This document shows, piece after piece, positions 1 through 5,801 of a DNA stretch of 15,853 nucleotides; position 1 is the first letter of the stretch, and each line of letters starts with the position of its first letter. Below the pieces are notes generated by a model that did no database searches, had not been told where the DNA came from, and was given only the letters and a program-made list of their open reading frames with translations. Position numbers and translations under genes: made by a program. The stretch is from Pirellulales bacterium (lineage in GTDB: Bacteria; Planctomycetota; Planctomycetia; Pirellulales; Thermoguttaceae), in NCBI GenBank assembly GCA_030605745.1, contig JAUWHT010000283.1:1-15853 (forward strand). Direction: 5' to 3'.

Positions 1-21
1 TCTCTCTTGTCGAGTAGACAT
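1..21 (-). CDS. 5' end of an unidentified gene, cut by the window edge
   Basis: An ATG at 21-19 (minus) opens a frame reading M-S-T-R-Q-E-R up to the window edge. A good Shine-Dalgarno AAGGAG sits at 35-30, 8 nt upstream. A second ATG at 26-24 is only 3 nt from the SD, so the ATG at 21 is preferred. It follows the stop of the preceding minus-strand ORF (41-43) by 19 nt, which suggests an operon. Seven codons are too few to identify the product. Confidence 0.5.
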
Positions 22-40
22 ACCATGGTCTCCTTAACTT

Positions 41-358
41 TCAATCGTGGATATGGCCGGACTCCCGCACCTCACCAATACCAGGGACAGTTAGAATAAC
101 CTCAGCCAGGTGTTTGCCTTTCGGTGATTCTGGTCCCGAGAACTCAAATCCCTGCACAATCGCTTCTCCAGGGCCCAAGGATATTGGGTAACCGTTCACG
201 CAACCACTGATGGGCCTTCGGCCGTGCCGAAGTGTTACCCATGAACGATTGTTCTTAAGTATCTCATAAATCCAAGACAGGGTCAAGTACCCGAATCTCG
301 ACGCTCTGGATTTCTTGATCGGCGGGCTCCGGGCTGTTCCGCTGCACCACCAGTACAC
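41..358 (-). CDS. Possible small Ig-like (DUF1573-like) protein or its degraded remnant
   Basis: The frame ends with TGA at 43-41, 5 nt before the SD of the next minus-strand gene. About 100 residues are plausible coding sequence: an ILKNN turn, then GCVNGYPISLGPGEAIV, then KGKHLAEVILTVPGIGEV. That order, an asparagine-rich turn, a Gly-Cys-Val strand, L/I-x-PGE and a final beta strand, resembles the Ig-like DUF1573 family common in planctomycetes (family resemblance by eye, not a search). The start is uncertain: GTG at 358 has no SD, GTG at 199 would leave 52 residues, and upstream codons look non-coding. It may be a 5'-damaged gene or a fragment. A promoter-like pair lies inside it (258-286). 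Confidence 0.33.
   Translation of the reverse strand: MYWWCSGTARSPPIKKSRASRFGYLTLSWIYEILKNNRSWVTLRHGRRPISGCVNGYPISLGPGEAIVQGFEFSGPESPKGKHLAEVILTVPGIGEVRESGHIHD
185..241 (-). other. Nested inverted repeats (possible structured RNA)
   Basis: On the minus strand TGGGTAAC (241-234) pairs perfectly with GTTACCCA (192-185), 8 bp. It encloses a second perfect hairpin, CTTCGGC-ACG-GCCGAAG (232-216). The nested arrangement lies just downstream of a promoter-like sequence and about 165 nt upstream of the gene that starts at 21. It could be a structured leader, or could be fortuitous inside the ORF that overlaps it. Confidence 0.35.
258..286 (-). promoter_or_regulatory. Sigma70-type promoter candidate
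   Basis: Minus strand: TTGACC at 286-281, 17-bp spacer, GATACT at 263-258. It would start a transcript near 250 that reads through the nested hairpins toward the gene starting at 21. It conflicts with the reading of 41-358 as one gene, because it would lie inside that gene. Confidence 0.35.
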
Positions 359-570
359 TTTATTTTGAACAAGTGTTTCGGAGAAGTCAAGGACCCGATA
401 GGCTGGCACCGGGCAAAATTTGGCCGGTTTCAGCCGATTGTTGCCCTGTTTGGTGGGTGCGCAACGGCCAAAATCCCTTGGTCTGGGAGGAATCCGAGAC
501 CGAGCGATCGGGTTTGCGGCCGCCGAAGGCCCTGATTTCTGTCTTGATCGGGTGGCCCGAAAACCGTATC

Positions 571-819
571 GTGCCGCACCATGAAACTGCGGCAAGCGAC
601 CCGCCGCAGGCGGGTGCCAACTGCGAGCGACTGGCCAAACGCGTTGCCAGGCTGGAGGCACAGGTCCGCACGTTGGTCTCGCAGCTTTCCGACGCGTCCG
701 CATGCATCGCCCAATTGGAAGCGCGCAACGTCAAACTGGAAGCGGAAAACACCCAGTTGCGCGAGCGGTTGGCACACGTTTTCCCCGGGACCGCGGTCCC
801 GGGGCGTTTGGCTATGTAA
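571..819 (+). pseudogene. Coiled-coil fragment resembling the N-terminus of IS66-type transposases
   Basis: This frame encodes about 82 residues from a GTG at 571 to TAA at 817-819. After a short polar head it is one continuous leucine-zipper-like coiled coil (CERLAKRVARLEAQV, then LEARNVKLEAENTQLRERL). The pattern Cys-E-x-Leu followed by heptads of A-x-LEA resembles the N-terminal region of IS66-family transposases and related planctomycete proteins. No catalytic part follows: the frame runs through a 22-bp perfect palindrome (783-804) and stops. No Shine-Dalgarno sequence is seen before the GTG, and the frame stays open upstream with implausible codons. A free-standing small coiled-coil protein is the alternative. 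Confidence 0.35.
783..804. repeat. 22-bp perfect palindrome
   Basis: The half-site CCCCGGGACCG (783-793) is followed directly by its exact reverse complement (794-804) with no spacer. It lies at the 3' end of the coiled-coil fragment. There is no T-run on either side, so a simple intrinsic terminator is not supported. It could be a cruciform, protein-binding or insertion site. Confidence 0.8.
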
Positions 820-840
820 AATTTGGAACTACTGAAATTG

Positions 841-916
841 CGAATTGACCATTGCAAATTGCAAAATCATCATTTGTCACCTGCCAATTTTCAATTCTCA
901 ATTGGCAATTTGCAAT
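841..916. repeat. Degenerate 7-bp tandem repeats in two inverted arms
   Basis: Right arm from 885: CAATTTT, CAATTCT, CAATTGG, CAATTTG, CAATCTC, five 7-bp units of the form CAATTnn. Left arm: CGAATTG, ACCATTG, CAAATTG, the same unit inverted. A 12-bp perfect inverted repeat links the arms: ATTGCAAATTGC (851-862) and GCAATTTGCAAT (905-916). It resembles the short tandemly repeated repetitive (STRR) heptanucleotide sequences known from cyanobacteria. The stretch from here to the tRNA (917-1030) shows no gene. Confidence 0.75.
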
Positions 917-1030
917 CTCCCGGGCTTCTTCACTTCGCTTGCCACCCAACACTGTTCCAGGGCCTTTGCCCCTCCCTGGTCTTCCCGGTGGTCCCGTGAA
1001 CGCTTACCATCCGATGTCAAGAGCAAGAAA

Positions 1031-1104
<74 letters not shown>

Positions 1105-1118
1105 TCATCTCAGAATGA

Positions 1119-1146
1119 ATTTTATCATAATCTCGGCCGGAGTCGA
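1119..1146 (-). promoter_or_regulatory. Promoter of the initiator tRNA
   Basis: Minus strand: TCGACT at 1146-1141, 16-bp spacer, TAAAAT at 1124-1119. The -10 box ends 14 nt before the tRNA 5' end, so the start would lie a few nt before the mature tRNA. Confidence 0.5.
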
Positions 1147-1242
1147 GGGCTCTGCCCAGTTTTTGTCTGGGAATTCCCATCCACCGGCCGCAGCCCCCCC
1201 GAGGGGGCCATCTTTCCGGCCGCGTGTACCGAGTGGACTGTT

Positions 1243-1308
1243 TGACAATAGCCGGGACTGGGCGCGTCGCGGGGGCATCCCCGCGGGACGTTGTCCCCCG
1301 GCTATCGG
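1243..1308. repeat. 66-bp cloverleaf-like intergenic repeat, copy 1
   Basis: It shares two long identical blocks with 6936-7002: a 15-bp block at 1263-1277 and a 29-bp block at 1280-1308, plus TGACAATAGCCG at the left end. Terminal inverted repeats ATAGCCG (1248-1254) and CGGCTAT (1299-1305) enclose two hairpins, GCGGGG/CCCCGC and GGGAC-GTT-GTCCC. It contains no ORF. It is best described as a REP/MITE-like palindromic repeat. Confidence 0.8.
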
Positions 1309-1382
1309 TGGCTGCGTATCCCAGAACCCGTCAAATCAGCATTGACGGACCACTAGCCCAGAAATTCCCGCCGAATTCTTCC

Positions 1383-1411
1383 TTGGCACTATCCTGGCCA
1401 GTTGGTAAACT
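1383..1411 (+). promoter_or_regulatory. Promoter of the prenyltransferase-repeat gene
   Basis: TTGGCA (1383-1388), 17-bp spacer and TAAACT (1406-1411) fit a sigma70 promoter with a leader of about 15 nt. The same bases also fit a sigma54 -24/-12 element: TGGCAC at 1384-1389 and TGGC at 1395-1398, with the GG and GC dinucleotides exactly 10 bp apart. The sequence alone does not decide between them. Confidence 0.5.
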
Positions 1412-1432
1412 CGGGGTAGAGGAAATGCATTG

Positions 1433-3070
1433 ATGGCAGCACCGGATCCGTATCATCAGACTGGCGATCGGCCGGTCCAGCCGGGGGTTCCCCTGGCGCA
1501 GCCGGTGGCGCACGGGCAACCGCTGCCTCAGGCCCAGCCGACCCAGCCGTCGCGGGTCCAGCCTCGCCCGGTCGCGGTCACCGGCGGATCAATGGTGACG
1601 ATCCGCGAGCGTGACAGCGATCTGGAGGGCGAGGAAGACTTCTCGGAGGCGACGATCCGCAATGCGCCCCCCTGGCTTGTCAGTGCCGCCTTTCACATGA
1701 CGTTGCTGATCATCCTTGGGCTGACGGTGATCGCCGTCCAGCCGCGAAAGCAGATCAACCTGGACGTAGAGGCCATCTACGCCGAACAATTGGGCGAGCA
1801 GTTGGAGTTCGATTCCCCGTTGGGGAAGGACCCGATCGACGCGATCGAAGAGCCGGTGCTCACTCCCGACGACCTCCCGGAGGTCGACGACCCCTTCGCG
1901 GCGCCGACCATGTTGGAAATCCAGCCCGACGGCACCGCCGCCACCAGCGACATCGATTCGCGTCAGATCGGCCTGGCGCTGAACGGCCGCGAGGAAGGGT
2001 CGAAGAAGTCGCTGTTGGGCAGGTACGGGGGCACCAAGACCACGGAGGCGGCCGTGCTGGCCGGCCTGCAGTGGCTGGCCCGGAACCAGGTGAAAACCGG
2101 CCGCCAGTCCGGCTCCTGGAGTCTGTCCGGCCCGTACCGCGACGGCGTACCCGACGATATGGACAACCCGCCCGCCGCAACCGCCATGGCCTTGCTGGCG
2201 TTCCAAGGTGCCGGCATCACCCACAAGAAAGGCAAGTTCAAGCAGAACGTAATCCGCGCCTGGGACTGGCTGCTTAAGGAACAGGACAGCGACGGCAACT
2301 TCTTCCACGAAGGCGCCATGAACCACCGCTTCTATACCCAGGCAATGGCCACAATCGCTATCTGCGAACTGTACGGGATGACAAAGGACGAAAAGTACCG
2401 CAAGCCGGCCGAACTGGCAGTCGGCTATTGTCTGAACTCGCAGAGCAGCCTGGGCGGATGGCGATACAGCCCACAGGCCGACAGCGACGTGTCGGTGACC
2501 GGCTGGGTGGTGATGGCGTTGCAGAGTGCACGGATGGCGGGCCTGGACGTGCCGGAGGACCATTTCCGCCGCATCGAGCGCTATCTGGACAAAGTGCAGC
2601 GCAGCGACGGCAGCCGCTATCCGTACCAACGCGGCATGGAAATCCGACTGGCCATGACGGCCGAAGCGCTGCTGATACGCCAGTACCTCGGCTGGCCACG
2701 GGACCATCCGGCGCTAATCGACGGCGTGGAGTGGATCACATCGCCGGGCAACCTGGTCAACTACGAGCGCGGCCGGGACGTCTACTACTGGTACTACGCC
2801 ACTCAGGTGGCCCACCACATGGAAGGCGAATACTGGAAGCGGTGGAACAACGTGATGCGACAGGTCCTGCCCGAACAGCAGGTCAAACACGGCCGGGAAC
2901 GCGGCAGTTGGGACCCCAAACGACCCACCCACGATCAATGGGCACCACACGGCGGCCGGCTCTACGTCACCTGCCTGTCGATCTACATGCTCGAAGTCTA
3001 CTACCGCCACCTGCCGATCTACACGAACGTGTACAACAGGCTGATGAAGTCGGGCAGGAATCCGCGGTAG
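1433..3070 (+). CDS. Membrane-anchored prenyltransferase/squalene-cyclase repeat protein
   Basis: The protein has 545 residues. The first ~60 are a Pro/Gln-rich disordered segment. One membrane helix follows at about 80-105 (WLVSAAFHMTLLIILGLTVI), then an acidic linker, then from about residue 205 an alpha/alpha-toroid of the prenyltransferase/squalene-oxidase repeat type. Visible repeats are GLQWLARNQ...GSWSLSG, AWDWLLKEQDSDGNF, CLNSQSSLGGWRYSP and YLDKVQRSDGSRYPY, each a helix followed by a QxxDGxW/F-like turn. Such proteins are abundant in planctomycetes and their role is not established. They lack the DDTA-type catalytic aspartates of true cyclases as far as I can see. The start is the ATG at 1433 with GAGG at 1419-1422; a TTG one codon upstream is less likely. 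The gene is apparently monocistronic with its own promoter. Confidence 0.85.
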   Translation: MAAPDPYHQTGDRPVQPGVPLAQPVAHGQPLPQAQPTQPSRVQPRPVAVTGGSMVTIRERDSDLEGEEDFSEATIRNAPPWLVSAAFHMTLLIILGLTVIAVQPRKQINLDVEAIYAEQLGEQLEFDSPLGKDPIDAIEEPVLTPDDLPEVDDPFAAPTMLEIQPDGTAATSDIDSRQIGLALNGREEGSKKSLLGRYGGTKTTEAAVLAGLQWLARNQVKTGRQSGSWSLSGPYRDGVPDDMDNPPAATAMALLAFQGAGITHKKGKFKQNVIRAWDWLLKEQDSDGNFFHEGAMNHRFYTQAMATIAICELYGMTKDEKYRKPAELAVGYCLNSQSSLGGWRYSPQADSDVSVTGWVVMALQSARMAGLDVPEDHFRRIERYLDKVQRSDGSRYPYQRGMEIRLAMTAEALLIRQYLGWPRDHPALIDGVEWITSPGNLVNYERGRDVYYWYYATQVAHHMEGEYWKRWNNVMRQVLPEQQVKHGRERGSWDPKRPTHDQWAPHGGRLYVTCLSIYMLEVYYRHLPIYTNVYNRLMKSGRNPR

Positions 3071-3140
3071 ATGTTCCTCGTTCCACCGGAGAACTCTGCT
3101 AATTGGTTCCTGTTGCGGCGGTTTCTTAAGCTTGCTGGGC

Positions 3141-3168
3141 TTGCCGTTTACAGGCTTTTTGCTAGACT
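3141..3168 (+). promoter_or_regulatory. Promoter of the second CAU tRNA
   Basis: TTGCCG (3141-3146), 16-bp spacer and TAGACT (3163-3168), 9 nt before the tRNA 5' end. A TATAAA further downstream (3170-3175) is too close to the tRNA to serve as its -10 box. The dehydrogenase gene 100 nt downstream may share the transcript. Confidence 0.45.
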
Positions 3169-3177
3169 TATAAACTT

Positions 3178-3251
3178 GGCGGTGTAGCTCAGTTGGTTAG
3201 AGCAGCGGAATCATAATCCGCGTGTCGTGGGTTCGAGTCCCTCCGCCGCTA
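3178..3251 (+). tRNA. tRNA with CAU anticodon, elongator Met (or Ile2)
   Basis: This is a 74-nt cloverleaf without encoded CCA: acceptor GGCGGTG/CGCCGCT (first pair G-U) with A73, D-arm AGCTCAGTTGGTTAGAGC, anticodon stem GCGGA/TCCGC around ATCATAA, and T-loop TTCGAGT. The T-stem GTGGG/CCCTC has one mismatch. The paired position 1 and standard D-arm exclude the initiator. CAU is shared by elongator Met and by lysidine-modified Ile2. The A-flanked loop favours Met, but identity elements cannot be tested here. Confidence 0.88.
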
Positions 3252-3352
3252 CTCCGGCGATGCCGTGCTAGAATTCCGTTGGAGACAACAGTTGCCGACA
3301 CGCTGGCCTGGTGGCGGCAGCGCTCGACAGAATCGTCAGAGGAGATGCTATC

Positions 3353-4669
3353 GTGAAAATCGCCATCGTCGGAAGCGGCTACGTCGGACTGGTAACCGGA
3401 ACCTGCCTGGCGGCGACCGGCAACGATGTGACCTGCGTCGACTGCGATCCGAAAAAGATCGACATGCTTACCCGCGGCGAGATCCCCATTTACGAGCCCG
3501 GACTGGCCGAACTCGTCACGCGGACTGCGGCCGCTGGACGACTCCACTTCACAACCGATCTGGCGGCGGCCACCGCACCGGCCAAACTCGTCTTCCTCGC
3601 CGTGGGCACCCCGCCGGCTGACGACGGATCGGTCGACCTGTCGGCCCTCTGGGCGGTGATCGACCAGATCGCCTCGCATATTGCCAACGACACAATCGTC
3701 GTGCTCAAGAGCACCGTGCCGGTTGGTACAAACGCGGCGGTTACCGCAAGACTGAAGGAACTCACCGGCCGCGATTGCGACGTGGCCAGCAACCCCGAGT
3801 TCCTCAAGGAAGGAACCGCCATCGACGACTTCATGAAACCTGACCGCGTGGTCATAGGCACCCGACGCGAAGAGGTCCACGACGTCCTGTTGGATCTGTA
3901 CCAGCCGTACCTGCGGACCGACAAGCCGCTATTGGCCATGTCGGCCGAAAGCGCAGAGATGACCAAGTACGTGGCCAACGCACTGCTCTCAACCAAGATC
4001 AGCTTCATCAACGAGATGGCCAACCTCTGCGAGCTTACCGGTGCCGATATCAACGAGGTTCGCCGCGGGATCGGGCACGATAGCCGCATCGGATTCGCCT
4101 TCCTCTTCCCAGGCGTCGGCTACGGCGGAAGCTGCTTCCCCAAGGATGTCTGCGGGCTGGCCTCAGTTGCCCGGGCCCGCGGCCTGAACCCGCGCGTCCT
4201 TGACGCCGTCCACCAGGTCAACCAGCAGCAGAAGATCGTGCTGGCCGGGAAGATCGAACGGCACTTCGACGGCCAGCTTGCCAACAAGACAATCGCTGTT
4301 TGGGGCCTGGCATTTAAGCCGGGCACAGATGACATCCGCGAGGCTCCGGCCCTGGTGCTGATTGACCGGCTGCTCGAACTGGGCGCCACGCTTCGACTCT
4401 ACGATCCGGAAGCGATGGCCAACGTCCGCCGGCAGTACGGCGATAACGATAAGCTGGTCTACTGCCGGCAGCCCGACGAGGCCATCGCCGGTGCCGACGC
4501 GCTGGCCATCCTGACCGAGTGGAAGCAGTTCGTGCACCCCGACTTCGAGGACATGCGCCGGCTGATGCGTCGGCCGGTCATCTTCGACGGCCGGAACCTC
4601 TACGACCCGCATCGCATGAAAACCGCCGACTTCACCTACTACAGCATCGGCCGCCCGGCGATAACATAA
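3353..4669 (+). CDS. ugd: UDP-glucose 6-dehydrogenase
   Basis: This cytosolic enzyme oxidises UDP-glucose to UDP-glucuronate with two NAD+, providing precursors for exopolysaccharide and cell-surface glycans. It has 438 residues, normal for the bacterial UDPGDH family. An N-terminal Rossmann motif (IAIVGSGYVGLVTGTCLA, residues 4-21) is followed by VGTPP, then KSTVPVGT and NPEFLKEGTA. The catalytic cysteine is Cys261 in the GYGGSCFPKD motif. The C-terminal UDP-binding domain has AFKPGTDDIREAPA. The start is the GTG at 3353, preceded by AGAGGAG (3338-3344) at 8 nt. An in-frame upstream extension to 3311 adds 14 residues before the Rossmann strand and has no SD. It follows the tRNA by 101 nt with no clear separate promoter, and converges with the zinc-ribbon gene. 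Confidence 0.95.
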   Translation: MKIAIVGSGYVGLVTGTCLAATGNDVTCVDCDPKKIDMLTRGEIPIYEPGLAELVTRTAAAGRLHFTTDLAAATAPAKLVFLAVGTPPADDGSVDLSALWAVIDQIASHIANDTIVVLKSTVPVGTNAAVTARLKELTGRDCDVASNPEFLKEGTAIDDFMKPDRVVIGTRREEVHDVLLDLYQPYLRTDKPLLAMSAESAEMTKYVANALLSTKISFINEMANLCELTGADINEVRRGIGHDSRIGFAFLFPGVGYGGSCFPKDVCGLASVARARGLNPRVLDAVHQVNQQQKIVLAGKIERHFDGQLANKTIAVWGLAFKPGTDDIREAPALVLIDRLLELGATLRLYDPEAMANVRRQYGDNDKLVYCRQPDEAIAGADALAILTEWKQFVHPDFEDMRRLMRRPVIFDGRNLYDPHRMKTADFTYYSIGRPAIT

Positions 4670-4677
4670 ATCGGGAT

Positions 4678-4705
4678 GAGTGATGAATGCTGAGTGATGA
4701 ATGCT
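4678..4705. repeat. Four 7-bp repeat units between convergent genes
   Basis: GAGTGAT, GAATGCT, GAGTGAT, GAATGCT lie head to tail, starting 8 bp after the ugd stop, in the 51-bp gap before the convergent FmdB-type gene. No inverted arm is visible here. Confidence 0.7.
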
Positions 4706-4720
4706 GAACCGCGCGACTGC

Positions 4721-5014
4721 CTACTGTTTTTCACCTTTCACGCTGGTTTTGCCTTTGTCACCATCTTTTGCCTTTTTCTTCCCGTTGCTTTTTGCCTCTT
4801 TAGCTGCGGCTGCCCCTTTCTTGTACGATTCGCTGCGGTAATCGGTCTTGTAGAAGCCGGAACCTTTGAACATGATCGCGGCACCGGGGCCGATCAAGCG
4901 GCGGAGCCTCAACCGGCCGCACTGGGGACATTTTCGCTTCGTCTCGGCGGTAATCGTCTGGAAGAGTTCGAACCGGTGACCACAGGCGTCGCACTGATAA
5001 TCGTAGTGTGGCAT
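4721..5014 (-). CDS. FmdB-type zinc ribbon protein
   Basis: The protein has 97 residues. It starts with the hallmark MPHYDYQCDACGHRFE of the FmdB putative regulatory family, with a zinc-ribbon cysteine quartet at C8/C11 and C29/C32 (CPQC). It then has the typical I-x-F-K-GSGFYKTDYR element (about residues 47-60) and a Lys/Ala/Gly-rich basic tail of about 35 residues. The molecular role of the family is not settled; a regulatory or nucleic-acid-binding function is usually assumed. The start is the ATG at 5014; 32 further in-frame upstream codons run through a tandem repeat and are not credible. No good SD is present. It is the last gene of the dnaJ-grpE-fmdB minus-strand series. Confidence 0.9.
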   Translation of the reverse strand: MPHYDYQCDACGHRFELFQTITAETKRKCPQCGRLRLRRLIGPGAAIMFKGSGFYKTDYRSESYKKGAAAAKEAKSNGKKKAKDGDKGKTSVKGEKQ

Positions 5015-5023
5015 GGGTGCTAA

Positions 5024-5089
5024 GGGATTGGGGATTGGGGATTGGGGATTAGAGTTGATGTGGAATGGGTGATTCCAATCCCTAATCCC
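5024..5089. repeat. 7-bp tandem repeats (GGGATTG) with inverted arm
   Basis: GGGATTG occurs three times (5024-5044), followed by GGGATTA (5045-5051). An inverted arm CAATCCC-TAATCCC lies at 5076-5089. The array sits between grpE and the FmdB-type gene, ending 9 bp before the start codon of the latter, so it is part of its translation leader. It is the same unit type as the cyanobacterial CCCCAAT-like STRR repeats. Confidence 0.8.
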
Positions 5090-5144
5090 TGCCATTACGG
5101 TGTTTTTCAAGCAAAACGTTCCAGTCCGTTTACAGTTTGAGTCC

Positions 5145-5636
5145 TTACTTTGTGGCCGAGACGATCACCTGGCTAGGCCGGACGACACGATCGTGCAGTT
5201 GGAATCCGGTCTGCGTGACCAGCACGACCGTACCTGCCGGGTGCTCGTCGGACGGCTGCTGCGATATGGATTCATGCAGGTTGGGGTCGAACGGCTTGCC
5301 CAGAGCTTCGATCTGAACACAACCGTACTGCTCGAGTACCCGTTGGAACTGCTGGGCCACGATCTTTACACCTTGAAGCAGGTCGGCCGTATCGTGGGTC
5401 TTCTCGGCGGCTTCGATCGCGCGATTCATATTGTCCAGCACGGGCAGAAGGTCGCGCATCAGCGGCAGATTGGCGTAGCGTAGATCTTCGTTCCTCTCGC
5501 GGGCAACGCGTTTGCGGAAGTTTTCCAACTCCGCCTGGCTTCGCAGCGCACGGTCCTCGGCCTGTTGCACGTCGCCGCGGAGAGTTTCCGGCAGGGTTTC
5601 CGGATCGGTTTTTTTGCTGGATTTGCTCGTAGGCAC
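5145..5636 (-). CDS. grpE: GrpE nucleotide exchange factor
   Basis: GrpE is the co-chaperone that releases ADP from DnaK and so resets the Hsp70 cycle. The protein has 163 residues, on the short side for the family. A charged N-terminus is followed by the dimerising long helix (QAELENFRKRVARE, about residues 34-47), the LLPVLDNMNRAIEAA segment, and a C-terminal beta domain with the GrpE signature around GKPFDPNLHESIS and VV-x-QTGFQLHDRVVRPSQVIV. The start is the GTG at 5636, supported by GGAG 8 nt upstream. It lies 165 nt downstream of dnaJ, separated by an inverted octamer-repeat array. No dnaK or hrcA is present in the window. Confidence 0.93.
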   Translation of the reverse strand: MPTSKSSKKTDPETLPETLRGDVQQAEDRALRSQAELENFRKRVARERNEDLRYANLPLMRDLLPVLDNMNRAIEAAEKTHDTADLLQGVKIVAQQFQRVLEQYGCVQIEALGKPFDPNLHESISQQPSDEHPAGTVVLVTQTGFQLHDRVVRPSQVIVSATK

Positions 5637-5664
5637 GGTTGGTTCTCCGAGAAGTCAATGAATA

Positions 5665-5784
5665 CACCACGGAGTCACGGAGGACACGGAGAAGATTACG
5701 AGAAAGATGGATTTTGCTTTCAATGAGTTGCTTGTTGTTGCAATAACTAGACTTAAACTCCGTGTTCTCCGTGTCTCCGTGGTG
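5665..5784. repeat. 8-bp CACGGAG-type repeats in long inverted arms
   Basis: Left arm 5665-5693 reads CACCACGGAG, TCACGGAG, GACACGGAG. The right arm at 5758-5784 is its imperfect reverse complement (CTCCGTGTTCTCCGTG then TCTCCGTGGTG). The arms are about 28 nt with a ~64-nt A/T-richer loop. The array fills the dnaJ-grpE gap, so a dnaJ-grpE transcript would carry this stem-loop. Confidence 0.8.
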
Positions 5785-5801
5785 AACATAGCGTTGTAGT
5801 A

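Larger units (their letters stand above)
1105..1432. other. Gene-free stretch between tRNA-fMet and the repeat-protein gene
   Basis: This stretch contains the tRNA promoter (1119-1146), a small hairpin CCCAG/CTGGG (1155-1171), a C-run/G-run hairpin near 1191-1210, one copy of a 66-bp structured repeat (1243-1308) and the promoter of the downstream gene (1383-1411). I see no credible coding sequence in either strand. Confidence 0.6.

Noticed and set aside
1589..2707. 372-codon open frame on the minus strand
   Set aside because: It is antisense to the prenyltransferase-repeat gene, which has clear repeats, a promoter and an SD.
3311..3352. Upstream start for ugd
   Set aside because: It adds 14 residues before the Rossmann strand and has no SD, while GTG 3353 has AGAGGAG at 8 nt.
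3197..3880. Minus-strand open frame over the tRNA and ugd
   Set aside because: It begins inside the tRNA gene and lies antisense to conserved dehydrogenase motifs.
5015..5110. Longer N-terminus for the FmdB-type protein
   Set aside because: The extra codons translate the GGGATTG repeats; family members start at MPxYDY.
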